A model generated the notes under the pieces. The model was not told the DNA's origin. It searched no databases and saw only the letters and a program-made list of their open reading frames with translations. Positions 35,484-43,724 of a stretch of DNA of 64,000 nt are shown piece after piece. The number at the start of each line of letters is the position of its first letter. Position 1 is the stretch's first letter. The DNA is from CAZMOK01 sp964567785 (GTDB taxonomy: Bacteria > Bacteroidota > Bacteroidia > Bacteroidales > JAGOPY01), in NCBI GenBank assembly GCA_964567785.1, contig CAZMOK010000010.1:4718-68717 (forward strand), given 5' to 3'. The translations under genes were made by a program, and so were the position numbers.

Positions 35484-37931
35484 ATGGATCTCTCGATAGC
35501 CCATAACTGGTTTGAAAAAAGAGGCTGGAAACCCAAGCAGTTTCAGCTCGATACATGGAAAGTCTATGCATCGGGCTATCACGGGCTGCTCAATGCCCCT
35601 ACCGGGACGGGCAAGACGCTCGCACTATGGATCCCGGCAGCCTTGGATGTTCAGAATAAATATAAAGGTGATGCCGAAAAGATCTCAAAAGCTGGTTTGC
35701 AGGTGCTGTGGATCACTCCGCTCCGGTCACTGAGCAAGGAAATACTTAAAGCAACCACTGAGTTCTGCACTGAAACTGGTATCCCCATAGAAACAGGCAT
35801 CCGGACAGGCGACACAAGCCAGTCGGTGAGGGCCAGGCAGAAACGGAAAATGCCGGGACTGCTGATTACCACACCTGAAAGCCTTCACCTCCTCCTGGCA
35901 CAAAAAGGATACGACAAAACCTTTAAAAACCTGAAAGCGGTTATAGTTGACGAATGGCACGAACTGCTTGGCTCAAAACGAGGGGTCCAGGTAGAACTGG
36001 CATTATCACGCCTGAAAACGATCTCAAAGGAGATGCGGGTATGGGGCATTTCAGCTACCATTGGCAACCTCGATGAGGCCCGTGAGGTGCTTTTCGGCAC
36101 TGATACAGCCGGGATGAAAACCACCCTCATCCGTTCGAAAATAAAAAAGAAAATCGAGGTCAGGTCGATCCTCCCGGATGAGATAGAAAGGTTTCCCTGG
36201 GGTGGCCACCTGGGTATCAAGCTGCTTGAGAAAGTCATTCCCATCATCAAAAAAAGCAAGACAACATTGCTATTCACAAATACACGCTCACAGACAGAGA
36301 TCTGGTTCCAGCGGATCCATGAGGCAGCGCCGGAACTGAGCGGACTTATTGCCATGCACCATGGATCCTTAAGCAGGGAGGTAAGGGAATGGGTGGAGGA
36401 CTCTTTGCGGGAGGAGAGGCTCAAAGCAGTCATCTGCACCTCCAGCCTCGACCTGGGTGTGGATTTCTCACCTGTTGAAACTGTGATCCAGGCAGGCAGT
36501 CCGAAAGGGGTTGCAAGGTTTATGCAGCGGGCAGGCCGAAGCGGGCACCAGCCCGGGGCCACCAGCCGCATTTATTTCCTTCCTACCCATGCAATTGAGC
36601 TCATTGAGGCTGCCGGTCTGAGAGAAGCAGTGAATGCGGGAAAAATCGAAGCCAGGACGCCTTATGTAAGGTCGTTCGATGTGCTGGCACAGTACCTGGT
36701 GACAATGGCTGTTTCAGACGGGTTCAGGCCTGAGGAGATCTTGAAGGAAATCAGGAAAACTTTCAGCTTCAATTCAATTACAGACGAGGAGTGGGGCTGG
36801 GTGTTGAATTTCATCACAAAAGGCAGCCAGTCGCTGCACGCCTATGACGAGTTCCGGAAGGTTGTGATTGATGAAGACGGGGTGTTCAGGGTGCTGAGCA
36901 GAAGGGTCGCCATGTATCACAGGATGTCGGTCGGGACCATTGTGAGCGACAGCATGCTGAAGGTCAAATACCTGAAGGGTGGGAAGCTGGGCAGTATCGA
37001 GGAGTGGTTTATTTCTAAGCTGAAGCCCGGGGATGTGTTCTGGTTTGCCGGGCGGAGCCTGGAACTTTACCGGATCAAGGACATGCAGGTGCTGGTAAAA
37101 AGGTCGAAAGAAAAAACGGGCCGGATTCCCGCATGGCTTGGGGGAAGGATGCCCCTGTCGTCGCAAATGAGCGAAGTATTGCGGGCAAAGCTTGACGAAG
37201 CGGCCGGTGAATCTTCAGGTGATGTGGAACTGAAACTCCTGCGGCCCCTGCTGGAAAAACAGGCTGAGCGGTCGGTGGTGCCTTCCGTTGATGAGTTCCT
37301 GGTCGAGACCTGTAAAACACGGGAGGGGTACCATGCCTTTTTCTACCCTTTTGAGGGGAGGTATGTGCATGAAGCCCTTTCGGCGCTTTTTGCCTACAGG
37401 ATTTCTCAGATGGAGCCTATTTCATTCTCACTGGCTTTCAATGACTATGGGTTTGAACTGCTTTCATCCAACCCGATACCTCTTGAAAAAGCCATTCAAG
37501 AAGGGCTTTTCAATACAGGCGGCCTTACGGAGGACCTTCAGAAGAGCCTGAATGCTTCGGAGATGGCAAGGAGGAAATTCAGGGATATTGCCGTGATCGC
37601 AGGTCTGGTGTTCCAGGGGTACCCGGGCAGTCAGAAAACCACAAAGCACCTGCAATCTTCCTCGCAACTGTTCTTTGATGTCTTCAGGGATTACGAGGAG
37701 AACAACCTCTTGTACCTGCAGGCATTCAGAGAAACCTTCGAGAACCAGTTGGAGGAGGTGAGGTTAAGGAAAGCGCTGAACAGGATCAACGGACAGAGAC
37801 TGGTCCTGAAAAAAACAGAAAAGCCTTCCCCCTTTTCATTTCCTATCTTAGTGGACCGGTTGCGCGAGAAGCTCTCTTCGGAAAAGCTGGAAGACCGGAT
37901 CAAAAAGATGGTACTGCAGTACGACAAATGA
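35484..37931 (+). CDS. Ligase-associated DEXH-box helicase (Lhr-like)
   Basis: An 815-aa superfamily 2 helicase. Motif I is APTGTGKTLALW, motif II VDEWHELL (DEWH), motif III SATIGN, and motif VI QRAGRSGHQPG. The C-terminal half contains the winged-helix and Lhr-type domains. It belongs to the Lhr-core family found with bacterial ATP ligase, MBL exonuclease and PdeM. Its stop overlaps the PdeM start by four bases. It probably unwinds damaged or hybrid duplexes for the module. Confidence 0.93.
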   Translation: MDLSIAHNWFEKRGWKPKQFQLDTWKVYASGYHGLLNAPTGTGKTLALWIPAALDVQNKYKGDAEKISKAGLQVLWITPLRSLSKEILKATTEFCTETGIPIETGIRTGDTSQSVRARQKRKMPGLLITTPESLHLLLAQKGYDKTFKNLKAVIVDEWHELLGSKRGVQVELALSRLKTISKEMRVWGISATIGNLDEAREVLFGTDTAGMKTTLIRSKIKKKIEVRSILPDEIERFPWGGHLGIKLLEKVIPIIKKSKTTLLFTNTRSQTEIWFQRIHEAAPELSGLIAMHHGSLSREVREWVEDSLREERLKAVICTSSLDLGVDFSPVETVIQAGSPKGVARFMQRAGRSGHQPGATSRIYFLPTHAIELIEAAGLREAVNAGKIEARTPYVRSFDVLAQYLVTMAVSDGFRPEEILKEIRKTFSFNSITDEEWGWVLNFITKGSQSLHAYDEFRKVVIDEDGVFRVLSRRVAMYHRMSVGTIVSDSMLKVKYLKGGKLGSIEEWFISKLKPGDVFWFAGRSLELYRIKDMQVLVKRSKEKTGRIPAWLGGRMPLSSQMSEVLRAKLDEAAGESSGDVELKLLRPLLEKQAERSVVPSVDEFLVETCKTREGYHAFFYPFEGRYVHEALSALFAYRISQMEPISFSLAFNDYGFELLSSNPIPLEKAIQEGLFNTGGLTEDLQKSLNASEMARRKFRDIAVIAGLVFQGYPGSQKTTKHLQSSSQLFFDVFRDYEENNLLYLQAFRETFENQLEEVRLRKALNRINGQRLVLKKTEKPSPFSFPILVDRLREKLSSEKLEDRIKKMVLQYDK

Positions 37932-38572
37932 AACCGGCGGCAGCAGATATAAACGGCAACAGTTTCATACTTCACCCTTTAAAGGCGGCTTACTGGGTAA
38001 ACCAGGAAGCATTGCTCATTGCCGACCTGCACTTTGGCAAGGTGACCCATTTCAGGAAGTCGGGGATAGCCGTGCCGGGCGAGAAGGCTTTGGAGGATGT
38101 AGTGAAAATGGATCGCCTGATGGAAGAATTCAAGCCGGAAAAAGTTTACTTTTTGGGAGATCTTTTCCATAGCGATTACAACCGGGAGATAAAGTTACTT
38201 GAAGGGTTTATTGACAAGTATCCTGGGGTGGGCTTTATACTGATCACCGGCAACCATGATCTTCCCGGATTCCTGCGGGGGATTGAGACGAGAGTTGAAA
38301 TATTGAACGAAGCATCCATTGGTGAATTTTCACTTCAGCACAAGCCCTCTGAACCGGGCAATTCCAAATTTCAGATCTGCGGGCACCTTCATCCTGCTGT
38401 AAAGCTCAGGGGTTCTTCGAAGCAATATCTCAAGCTGCCATGCTTTTATGTGACCGACAGCATGATGGTGCTGCCTTCTTTTGGCAGCTTTACCGGGTCG
38501 AAAGTCATCAGGCCCAGAAAAGGGGACAGGGTATATGTGGTGACGGGGGAGGAGGTTATTGGGGTTGGGTGA
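37928..38572 (+). CDS. pdeM: Ligase-associated metallophosphoesterase/endonuclease PdeM
   Basis: A 214-aa calcineurin-like phosphoesterase. Metal motifs are IADLHFGKVTHFRKSG, YFLGDLFHSDYN, TGNHD, and ICGHLHPAV. It overlaps the helicase gene by four bases and completes the four-gene module. Family members act as nucleases in DNA damage response. It is followed by a tract of TGACTATAGTCA-type palindromes. Confidence 0.9.
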   Translation: MKPAAADINGNSFILHPLKAAYWVNQEALLIADLHFGKVTHFRKSGIAVPGEKALEDVVKMDRLMEEFKPEKVYFLGDLFHSDYNREIKLLEGFIDKYPGVGFILITGNHDLPGFLRGIETRVEILNEASIGEFSLQHKPSEPGNSKFQICGHLHPAVKLRGSSKQYLKLPCFYVTDSMMVLPSFGSFTGSKVIRPRKGDRVYVVTGEEVIGVG

Positions 38573-38584
38573 TGGGTGTATCAC

Positions 38585-38683
38585 TTCACCCAGTGACTAT
38601 AGTTACTCAGTGAGTCACTTAACATAATATTTTACCCACTGACTATAGTTACTCAGTAAGCTATTTAACATAATATTTTTATC
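38585..38683. repeat. TGACTATAGTCA-family palindrome, two tandem units
   Basis: Two units of CAGTGACTATAGTTACTCAG, each followed by a TTAACATAATATTTT tail. They sit between pdeM and the SDR gene. Other copies lie at 41571, 47674, 47932 and 56591. Confidence 0.8.
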
Positions 38684-38856
38684 ACTTTAGTATGGTCATT
38701 AAAACAAACTCTTATCTTACTGATTATCAATGATTTTATCATAAATTAAAGAAAAGGGTAATTTGACAATTATGACAATTGAAACACTATTGTCCTTTTG
38801 CCATTTATTCGTATTTTGTCAATTGCAGATTTCAGCTAATTAAAAAACATCAAAAT

Positions 38857-39549
38857 ATGCCTAAAAATATCATTATTACCGGCGCTGCCGGAAACCTCGG
38901 ACAGGTAGTTGTAGACAAACTTGTTGATGAAGGATACCATATCATCGCAACCCTGGGGCCGAATGATAAGCCTGAGAGGATTACCAACGAAAAAGTCGAA
39001 ACGCATAACCTGGACTTGTCGAATGAATCAGAGGTTGAAGATTTTTACGAAAAAGCAATAAAGGAACACAGTGAAATCTATGCCGGGATCCTCATAGCAG
39101 GAGGCTTTGGAATGGGCGATATCAGGGAGTCTGACGGGGAGGCGCTCAGGAAAATGTATTCCCTGAACTTCGAAACTGCTTACTATATGGCCCGGCAGCT
39201 TTTCATCAGGATGGAAAAACAGGAAAACGGCGGTAAAATGATTTTCATTGGCGCCAAACCGGCTTTCACCCCCTCCCTATCAAAGATCATGCTGCCCTAT
39301 GCCCTTTCCAAATCACTGCTTTTCAGGCTGGCAGAGGCTATTAATGCCGACAATAATGAAACGGGTGTAAATGCAAGTGTAATCGTTCCCGGCACAATCG
39401 ATACACCGGCTAACCGGAAGGCTATGCCGGATGCTGATTTCAATAAGTGGGTCAGCAGAGAGGCTCTGGCAGATACCATGAAGTTCATCCTTTCGGATAC
39501 CGGTGACAGCCTCAGGGAAAATGTGATCAAGGTTTACAATAAATCCTGA
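38857..39549 (+). CDS. Short-chain dehydrogenase/reductase
   Basis: A 230-aa Rossmann-fold oxidoreductase. The nucleotide motif is TGAAGNLGQV, the active-site region contains Tyr/Lys in YALSKSLLF, and the second motif region is AGILIAGGFG. The ATG at 38857 puts the glycine motif at the N-terminus; a longer form from a TTG at 38779 is not credible. It lies 4 bp before the TrmO-type gene. Substrate unknown. Confidence 0.85.
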   Translation: MPKNIIITGAAGNLGQVVVDKLVDEGYHIIATLGPNDKPERITNEKVETHNLDLSNESEVEDFYEKAIKEHSEIYAGILIAGGFGMGDIRESDGEALRKMYSLNFETAYYMARQLFIRMEKQENGGKMIFIGAKPAFTPSLSKIMLPYALSKSLLFRLAEAINADNNETGVNASVIVPGTIDTPANRKAMPDADFNKWVSREALADTMKFILSDTGDSLRENVIKVYNKS

Positions 39550-39553
39550 TGAC

Positions 39554-40036
39554 ATGGAAATTATTACTTTTCAGCCTATTGGGGTTTTGCACACTCCCTT
39601 TGACAATCCCGAAAACATGCCGATACAGCCGGTTTCATCACTGGCTGCCAAAGGCAGGGCAATAATTTTCCCTGAATTTACCGACGGATTTTTCGATCTT
39701 GATGGATTTTCCCACATAATCATTCTATACCATCTGCACCGTATTAAAAGGCAGGAACTGATCGTTACACCCTTCCTCGACAATACATCGCACGGACTGT
39801 TTGCCACAAGAGCTCCCGTAAGGCCCAATCCCATAGGGATATCGGTAGTTGAACTGGAAAAGATCGAAGGCCGGACACTATATCTTGCAAATGTTGATAT
39901 GCTTGACGGCACTCCATTACTTGACGTCAAGCCTTATGTCCCGGATTTCGATTCCTTCCCCCTTGCCCATGCCGGCTGGTACGACAAGATCGATAAAAAA
40001 CCAGAAAACCCGCACTCTGACGACAGGTTTATATAG
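39554..40036 (+). CDS. TsaA-domain protein, TrmO-type tRNA methyltransferase
   Basis: A 160-aa protein with the TsaA/VirR fold: FQPIGVLHTPFDNPENMPIQ at the N-terminus, then SHIIILYHLHR and TRAPVRPNPIGISVVEL, which holds the SAM-binding core, and DMLDGTPLLDVKPYVPDFD. TrmO methylates N6-threonylcarbamoyladenosine at position 37 of tRNA(Thr). This protein lacks the C-terminal extension of E. coli TrmO, as do many short homologues. Co-transcribed with the SDR gene (4-bp spacing). Confidence 0.82.
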   Translation: MEIITFQPIGVLHTPFDNPENMPIQPVSSLAAKGRAIIFPEFTDGFFDLDGFSHIIILYHLHRIKRQELIVTPFLDNTSHGLFATRAPVRPNPIGISVVELEKIEGRTLYLANVDMLDGTPLLDVKPYVPDFDSFPLAHAGWYDKIDKKPENPHSDDRFI

Positions 40037-40075
40037 ATCTGAAAGTTTAGAGCCTAGATTGTTCCGGGTTCTTCC
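40037..40075. repeat. Degenerate TTTAGAGCCTAGA repeat after a stop codon
   Basis: ATCTGAAAGTTTAGAGCCTA follows the stop of the TrmO-type gene directly and matches the vocabulary at 29449, 31995 and 35391. A short tandem CAATTGAGACAATAAAGA follows before the decarboxylase start. Confidence 0.5.
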
Positions 40076-40143
40076 GGATTTTCTAAATGAGACCATGAGA
40101 AAAACATTCTGGCAATTGAGACAATAAAGACAATTGAGTTAAT

Positions 40144-41556
40144 ATGAAAAGCAAACAATTCAGGGGTTATGCACACCGGTTCGTCGACTGGATGGCTGAT
40201 TATCTCGAAAACATTGAAGAATACCCGGTGAAATCGCAGGTTAAACCCGGGGATATCTACCGTCAGTTGCCTTCCTCACCTCCGGAAGGTCCCGAAGCAA
40301 TGGATGAAATCTTTCAGGATTTCCAGAAGGTCATCATGCCCGGGATCACCCACTGGCAGAGCCCGAAGTTCTTTGCCTACTTCCCGGCCAATTCCAGCTA
40401 CCCTTCACTTTTGGCAGAGATGCTGACTGCCACTTTAGGAGCACAGTGCATGAAGTGGGAGACTTCACCTGCAGCTACCGAACTGGAGGAAATGGTTATA
40501 AACTGGCTAAAAAAGATGACAGGCCTGCCGGAGGATTTTCACGGGGTAATCCAGGATACCGCCTCAACAGCCACGCTGGTGGCTCTGCTGACAGCAAGGG
40601 AAAAAATAACAGGTTACAGGATCAACAAAGAGGGCTTTTCAACAGATGACAAACTGAGGGTTTACGCCTCTTCCGAGACCCATTCATCTATAGAGAAAGC
40701 AGCCAAAATTGCGGGATACGGAAGCCGAAATCTTGTAAAGGTGAAAGTGGATGACAAATATGCCCTTATCCATGAAGCATTGGAAGAATCCATAAAACAG
40801 GACATTGAAGACGGTATGAAGCCCACTGCGGTGGTTGCGACCATTGGGACTACCGGTTCCACTGCAATTGATCCACTAAAACCTGTTGCCGAAATCTGCA
40901 AAAGATATAGCCTCTGGCTTCATGTTGATGCTGCTTTTGCAGGAAGTGCGCTCATACTCCCCGAGTACAGATGGATTATCGAAGGTGTGGATCAAGCCGA
41001 TAGCTATGTATTCAATCCTCATAAATGGCTTTTCACCAACTTCGATTGTTCAGCCTATTTTGTTAAAGACCGGCAAGCACTCTTGAACACCTTGCAGATC
41101 ATCCCCGAGTACCTGAAAACTGCAACTCTTGGAAAGGTTAATGATTACTGTGACTGGGGAATACAACTCGGTCGAAGGTTCAGGGCCCTGAAGCTCTGGT
41201 TCGTTTTGAGGAGCTACGGGGTAAAGGCTTTACAGGAGAAACTAAGGTATCATATTTACCTTTCCAATAAGTTTGCTCATAAGATTATGCAGAGCGATGA
41301 CTTCGAACTCATGGCACCTGTATCCCTCAACCTTGTGTGTTTCAGGTACCGCCCTGAAAGCATGGCTGATAATGAAAAGTTGAATGATCTCAATCAAAAG
41401 CTGCTTGAAAAGGTTAACAAAACCGGGAAGATTTTTATATCGCACACAAAACTGAAAGGGAATTATACCTTACGACTTGTAACCGGGAATACTCAAATTG
41501 AGGAAAAACATATTGAAGAGGCGTGGGAAGTGATTTGTAAAAATACAATTAGCTGA
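40144..41556 (+). CDS. PLP-dependent aromatic L-amino acid decarboxylase family
   Basis: A 470-aa group II decarboxylase. The PLP lysine is Lys294 in FNPHKWLFTNFD. HVDAAFAGSALILPEYR carries the aspartate that pairs with the PLP ring, VIQDTASTATL forms the phosphate pocket, and ATIGTTGSTAIDPL is a further signature. Length and motifs match tyrosine/tryptophan/DOPA decarboxylases. The product would be an aromatic amine. Exact substrate cannot be read from the sequence. Confidence 0.9.
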   Translation: MKSKQFRGYAHRFVDWMADYLENIEEYPVKSQVKPGDIYRQLPSSPPEGPEAMDEIFQDFQKVIMPGITHWQSPKFFAYFPANSSYPSLLAEMLTATLGAQCMKWETSPAATELEEMVINWLKKMTGLPEDFHGVIQDTASTATLVALLTAREKITGYRINKEGFSTDDKLRVYASSETHSSIEKAAKIAGYGSRNLVKVKVDDKYALIHEALEESIKQDIEDGMKPTAVVATIGTTGSTAIDPLKPVAEICKRYSLWLHVDAAFAGSALILPEYRWIIEGVDQADSYVFNPHKWLFTNFDCSAYFVKDRQALLNTLQIIPEYLKTATLGKVNDYCDWGIQLGRRFRALKLWFVLRSYGVKALQEKLRYHIYLSNKFAHKIMQSDDFELMAPVSLNLVCFRYRPESMADNEKLNDLNQKLLEKVNKTGKIFISHTKLKGNYTLRLVTGNTQIEEKHIEEAWEVICKNTIS

Positions 41557-41570
41557 TTTTTGCTGGATTT

Positions 41571-41674
41571 TTACTCAGTAAGCTATTTAACATAATATTT
41601 CACCCAGTGACTATAGTTACTCAGTGAGTTATTTAACATAATGTTTTACTCAGTGACTATAGTCAGTGGGTGAA
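41571..41674. repeat. TGACTATAGTCA-family palindrome cluster
   Basis: Three partial or full units: CTCAGTAAGCTATTTAACAT, then CAGTGACTATAGTTACTCAG, then CAGTGACTATAGTCAGTGGG, separated by TTAACATAATATTT tails. They fill the space between the decarboxylase and menG. Confidence 0.8.
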
Positions 41675-41691
41675 TAATTGTTCCACCTCCT

Positions 41692-41699
41692 TATCTTTG
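41692..41699 (+). promoter_or_regulatory. Bacteroidota -7 element upstream of menG
   Basis: TATCTTTG fits TAnnTTTG exactly, 17 bases before the ATG. The palindrome cluster lies where the -33 box would be. Confidence 0.5.
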
Positions 41700-41716
41700 C
41701 ACCATAAATCAAAAAA

Positions 41717-42439
41717 ATGTCTGCTGACAACAACTTCGAAGGAAGGCCCCTCCACAAAATATTTACTTCAGTACCCCCGAGGTACGACCTGGTAAACAGG
41801 CTTTTCTCACTACGGCTGGACGAAGGCTGGAGAAAAAGGGCTGCCAGAGAATGCCTTGCAAACAACCCGTCGAAAATACTTGACCTCTGCACAGGCACGG
41901 GCGACCTTGCAGTTAAATTGTCAAGACAAGCCAACGGAAATACCAATATTACCGGGCTTGATTTCAGCCATACCATGCTGGACGAGGCAAGGGTAAAGCA
42001 GCAAAAGAGGGGAAAAGGTGAAGTGGATTTTGTGCATGGTGATGCCGGGGACATGCCGTTTGCAAATGATCATTTCGATACTATCGGCATAGCTTTTGCA
42101 TTTAGGAACCTCACTTTTAAAAACCCCGATACTCCTAAGTTTATCGCTGAAATACTTCGCACGCTTAGCCCCGGAGGAAGGTTCGTAATCGTTGAAAGCA
42201 GCCAGCCGGATTCAAAATTGATGAAAAACCTCCTCAAAATATACATGAAAGGATTTGTAAAATGGCTTGGTTACTGGATCTCCGGAGATAAGGCAGCATA
42301 TCATTACTTTGCCCATTCTGTCGTTAACTATTACTCAAAGGAAGAGGTAGAGAAATTACTCCTTGATTCAGGTTTTTCTAGAGTAAAAAGTATTCCCCTT
42401 ACTTTTGGCGTGGCAGCAGTACATATTGCGATAAAATGA
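41717..42439 (+). CDS. menG: Demethylmenaquinone methyltransferase MenG/UbiE
   Basis: A 240-aa SAM-dependent methyltransferase. The diagnostic N-terminus has IFTSVPPRYDLVNRLFSLRL, then DLCTGTGDLAVKL (SAM motif I), GLDFSHTMLDEAR, FAFRNLTF and SPGGRFVIVESSQP. It does the last step of menaquinone synthesis. In the absence of ubiquinone genes here, MenG is the better name than UbiE. This supports a menaquinone-based chain feeding the bc-type complex and cytochrome bd oxidase elsewhere in the window. Confidence 0.92.
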   Translation: MSADNNFEGRPLHKIFTSVPPRYDLVNRLFSLRLDEGWRKRAARECLANNPSKILDLCTGTGDLAVKLSRQANGNTNITGLDFSHTMLDEARVKQQKRGKGEVDFVHGDAGDMPFANDHFDTIGIAFAFRNLTFKNPDTPKFIAEILRTLSPGGRFVIVESSQPDSKLMKNLLKIYMKGFVKWLGYWISGDKAAYHYFAHSVVNYYSKEEVEKLLLDSGFSRVKSIPLTFGVAAVHIAIK

Positions 42440-42454
42440 GAGTCGAGTGTTAAA

Positions 42455-42508
42455 ATAGAGCCAAAAGCAATAAGCCAACAACCAATAGCTAACAGCCAAT
42501 AGCCATCA
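42455..42508. repeat. Degenerate AGCCAATAGC repeat
   Basis: A run of AGCCAATAGC-like decamers (AGCAATAAGCCAACAACCAA, then TAGCTAACAGCCAATAGC) directly before the ATG of the next gene. A related tract is at 56014-56054. Confidence 0.55.
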
Positions 42509-42509
42509 A

Positions 42510-43121
42510 ATGAACGAATACAAATTTGCACCGGTTTACGATTTTTTTCTTTCGCCTTATATCACCAAAATTAGGAGGAAGGTTGTTGAAATCTCCCATA
42601 ATTATGGTTTCAATACAATCCTGGATGTTTGCTGTGGAACCGGTCACCAGGTTAAACTGCTGCGGAAGCATGGCTTCGAAGCAACTGGCGTAGACCTTAA
42701 TGAAGATATGCTCAGACAATCAGGTAAGGGATTTATCACACCACCGTGCCGGAAACAGGATGCTTCTGCCCTTGATATACCTGATAACAGCTTTGACGTT
42801 TCCACTACCACCCTGTCGCTTCACGAAACTGATCCGGAAATAGCAAAATCAATAGTTTCAGAAATGATCAGGGTCACTAATCCCGGAGGTTACCTTCTAC
42901 TTATAGACTATGAGCTTTCGGAAAGAACATCACCCTTTTCACACAAACTGACTTCTTTTGTCGAATGGATGGTTGGAGGCGACCATTACAGGAATTTCCG
43001 GAAATATAACTCCAACGGGGGACTTGAAAGACTAACCGGTTTAAAAGAACTTGAAATCAAAAAAGAATTCATATTCAGGCGCCACGGCCTTGTATTAAAA
43101 CTTCTAAAAGTGCTGGGATAA
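42510..43121 (+). CDS. Class I SAM-dependent methyltransferase
   Basis: A 203-aa methyltransferase with DVCCGTGHQVKLL (motif I), ATGVDLNEDML (motif II), LDIPDNSFDVSTTTLSLHE and NPGGYLLLIDYEL. It resembles a shortened UbiE-like enzyme but has no quinone-specific N-terminus, so the substrate is open. It lies 70 bp downstream of menG on the same strand, separated by an AGCCAATAGC-type tract. Confidence 0.82.
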   Translation: MNEYKFAPVYDFFLSPYITKIRRKVVEISHNYGFNTILDVCCGTGHQVKLLRKHGFEATGVDLNEDMLRQSGKGFITPPCRKQDASALDIPDNSFDVSTTTLSLHETDPEIAKSIVSEMIRVTNPGGYLLLIDYELSERTSPFSHKLTSFVEWMVGGDHYRNFRKYNSNGGLERLTGLKELEIKKEFIFRRHGLVLKLLKVLG

Positions 43122-43205
43122 AGTGGCCCCTGTTTTTTTAGAATGTACAATTAGCATACCTGTTTAGTGACTCTAATTACTGACAGAAAATTACTCTGAG
43201 CACGA

Positions 43206-43652
43206 CTATTCAGATTCTTCCTCTTTCACGCCCAGCAATGAGCTGTGGTACCTCGATTCTTTCCATGTATCGCCAACCTTTTTCCAGATAATCGTGGCAA
43301 TCACCGAAAATCTCATCCTCTTGCCAAATGCTATGAATATCTGGTCAAAATCAACGACACTATAACCCATATCTGTCATTACGAGACTTTCGTATCTGGT
43401 AATTTCAGACCAGGTCTGTGCCTTCATCTCCTCCAGTTGCCTGAAGAGTCCCCGGAACCACTTTTCCCATTCTTCACGGTTTCGTATAACTTCACTCCCT
43501 CCTTCTGTGTTGATATCAATTATACCAAAATCATCATCACAAACCTGCGCCAGGTCATCGAAATTATGGTCTCTTACATTATTGAGCATTCTGAGTGTAA
43601 GATCAAAAAATGGCTTGGTTGAGATCTTATTAGAATATTCTATATCCTTCAT
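43206..43652 (-). CDS. SnoaL/NTF2-like fold protein
   Basis: A 148-aa protein from the ATG at 43652 (MKDIEYSNK); a longer form from further upstream would add a hydrophobic segment of low plausibility. The order of elements (LNNVRDHNFDDLAQVCDDDF, EEWEKWFRGLFRQLEEMKA, then IWKKVGDTWKESRYHSSLLG) is that of a cone-shaped NTF2/SnoaL fold used by small ketosteroid-isomerase-like enzymes and binding proteins. It lies 72 bp downstream of the rhodopsin gene on the same strand. No activity can be assigned. Confidence 0.72.
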   Translation of the reverse strand: MKDIEYSNKISTKPFFDLTLRMLNNVRDHNFDDLAQVCDDDFGIIDINTEGGSEVIRNREEWEKWFRGLFRQLEEMKAQTWSEITRYESLVMTDMGYSVVDFDQIFIAFGKRMRFSVIATIIWKKVGDTWKESRYHSSLLGVKEEESE

Positions 43653-43724
43653 ATTCACAATCATTAAGAAGAAGCAGTGCAGATACAGGGTCCACACTGC
43701 TTCATTAGTTTTTTACTAGGATTA

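Noticed and set aside
35885..36571. Minus-strand open frame of 228 codons inside the helicase gene
   Set aside because: It is antisense to helicase motifs that are intact on the plus strand; composition is unlike the local proteins.
38585..38683. CRISPR-like look of repeated 25-30 bp palindromes
   Set aside because: Units are only one to three per site, without unique spacers of constant length and without cas genes.
38779..38856. N-terminal extension of the SDR gene
   Set aside because: It would start at TTG and add residues with no SDR character; the ATG at 38857 puts the glycine motif in its normal place.
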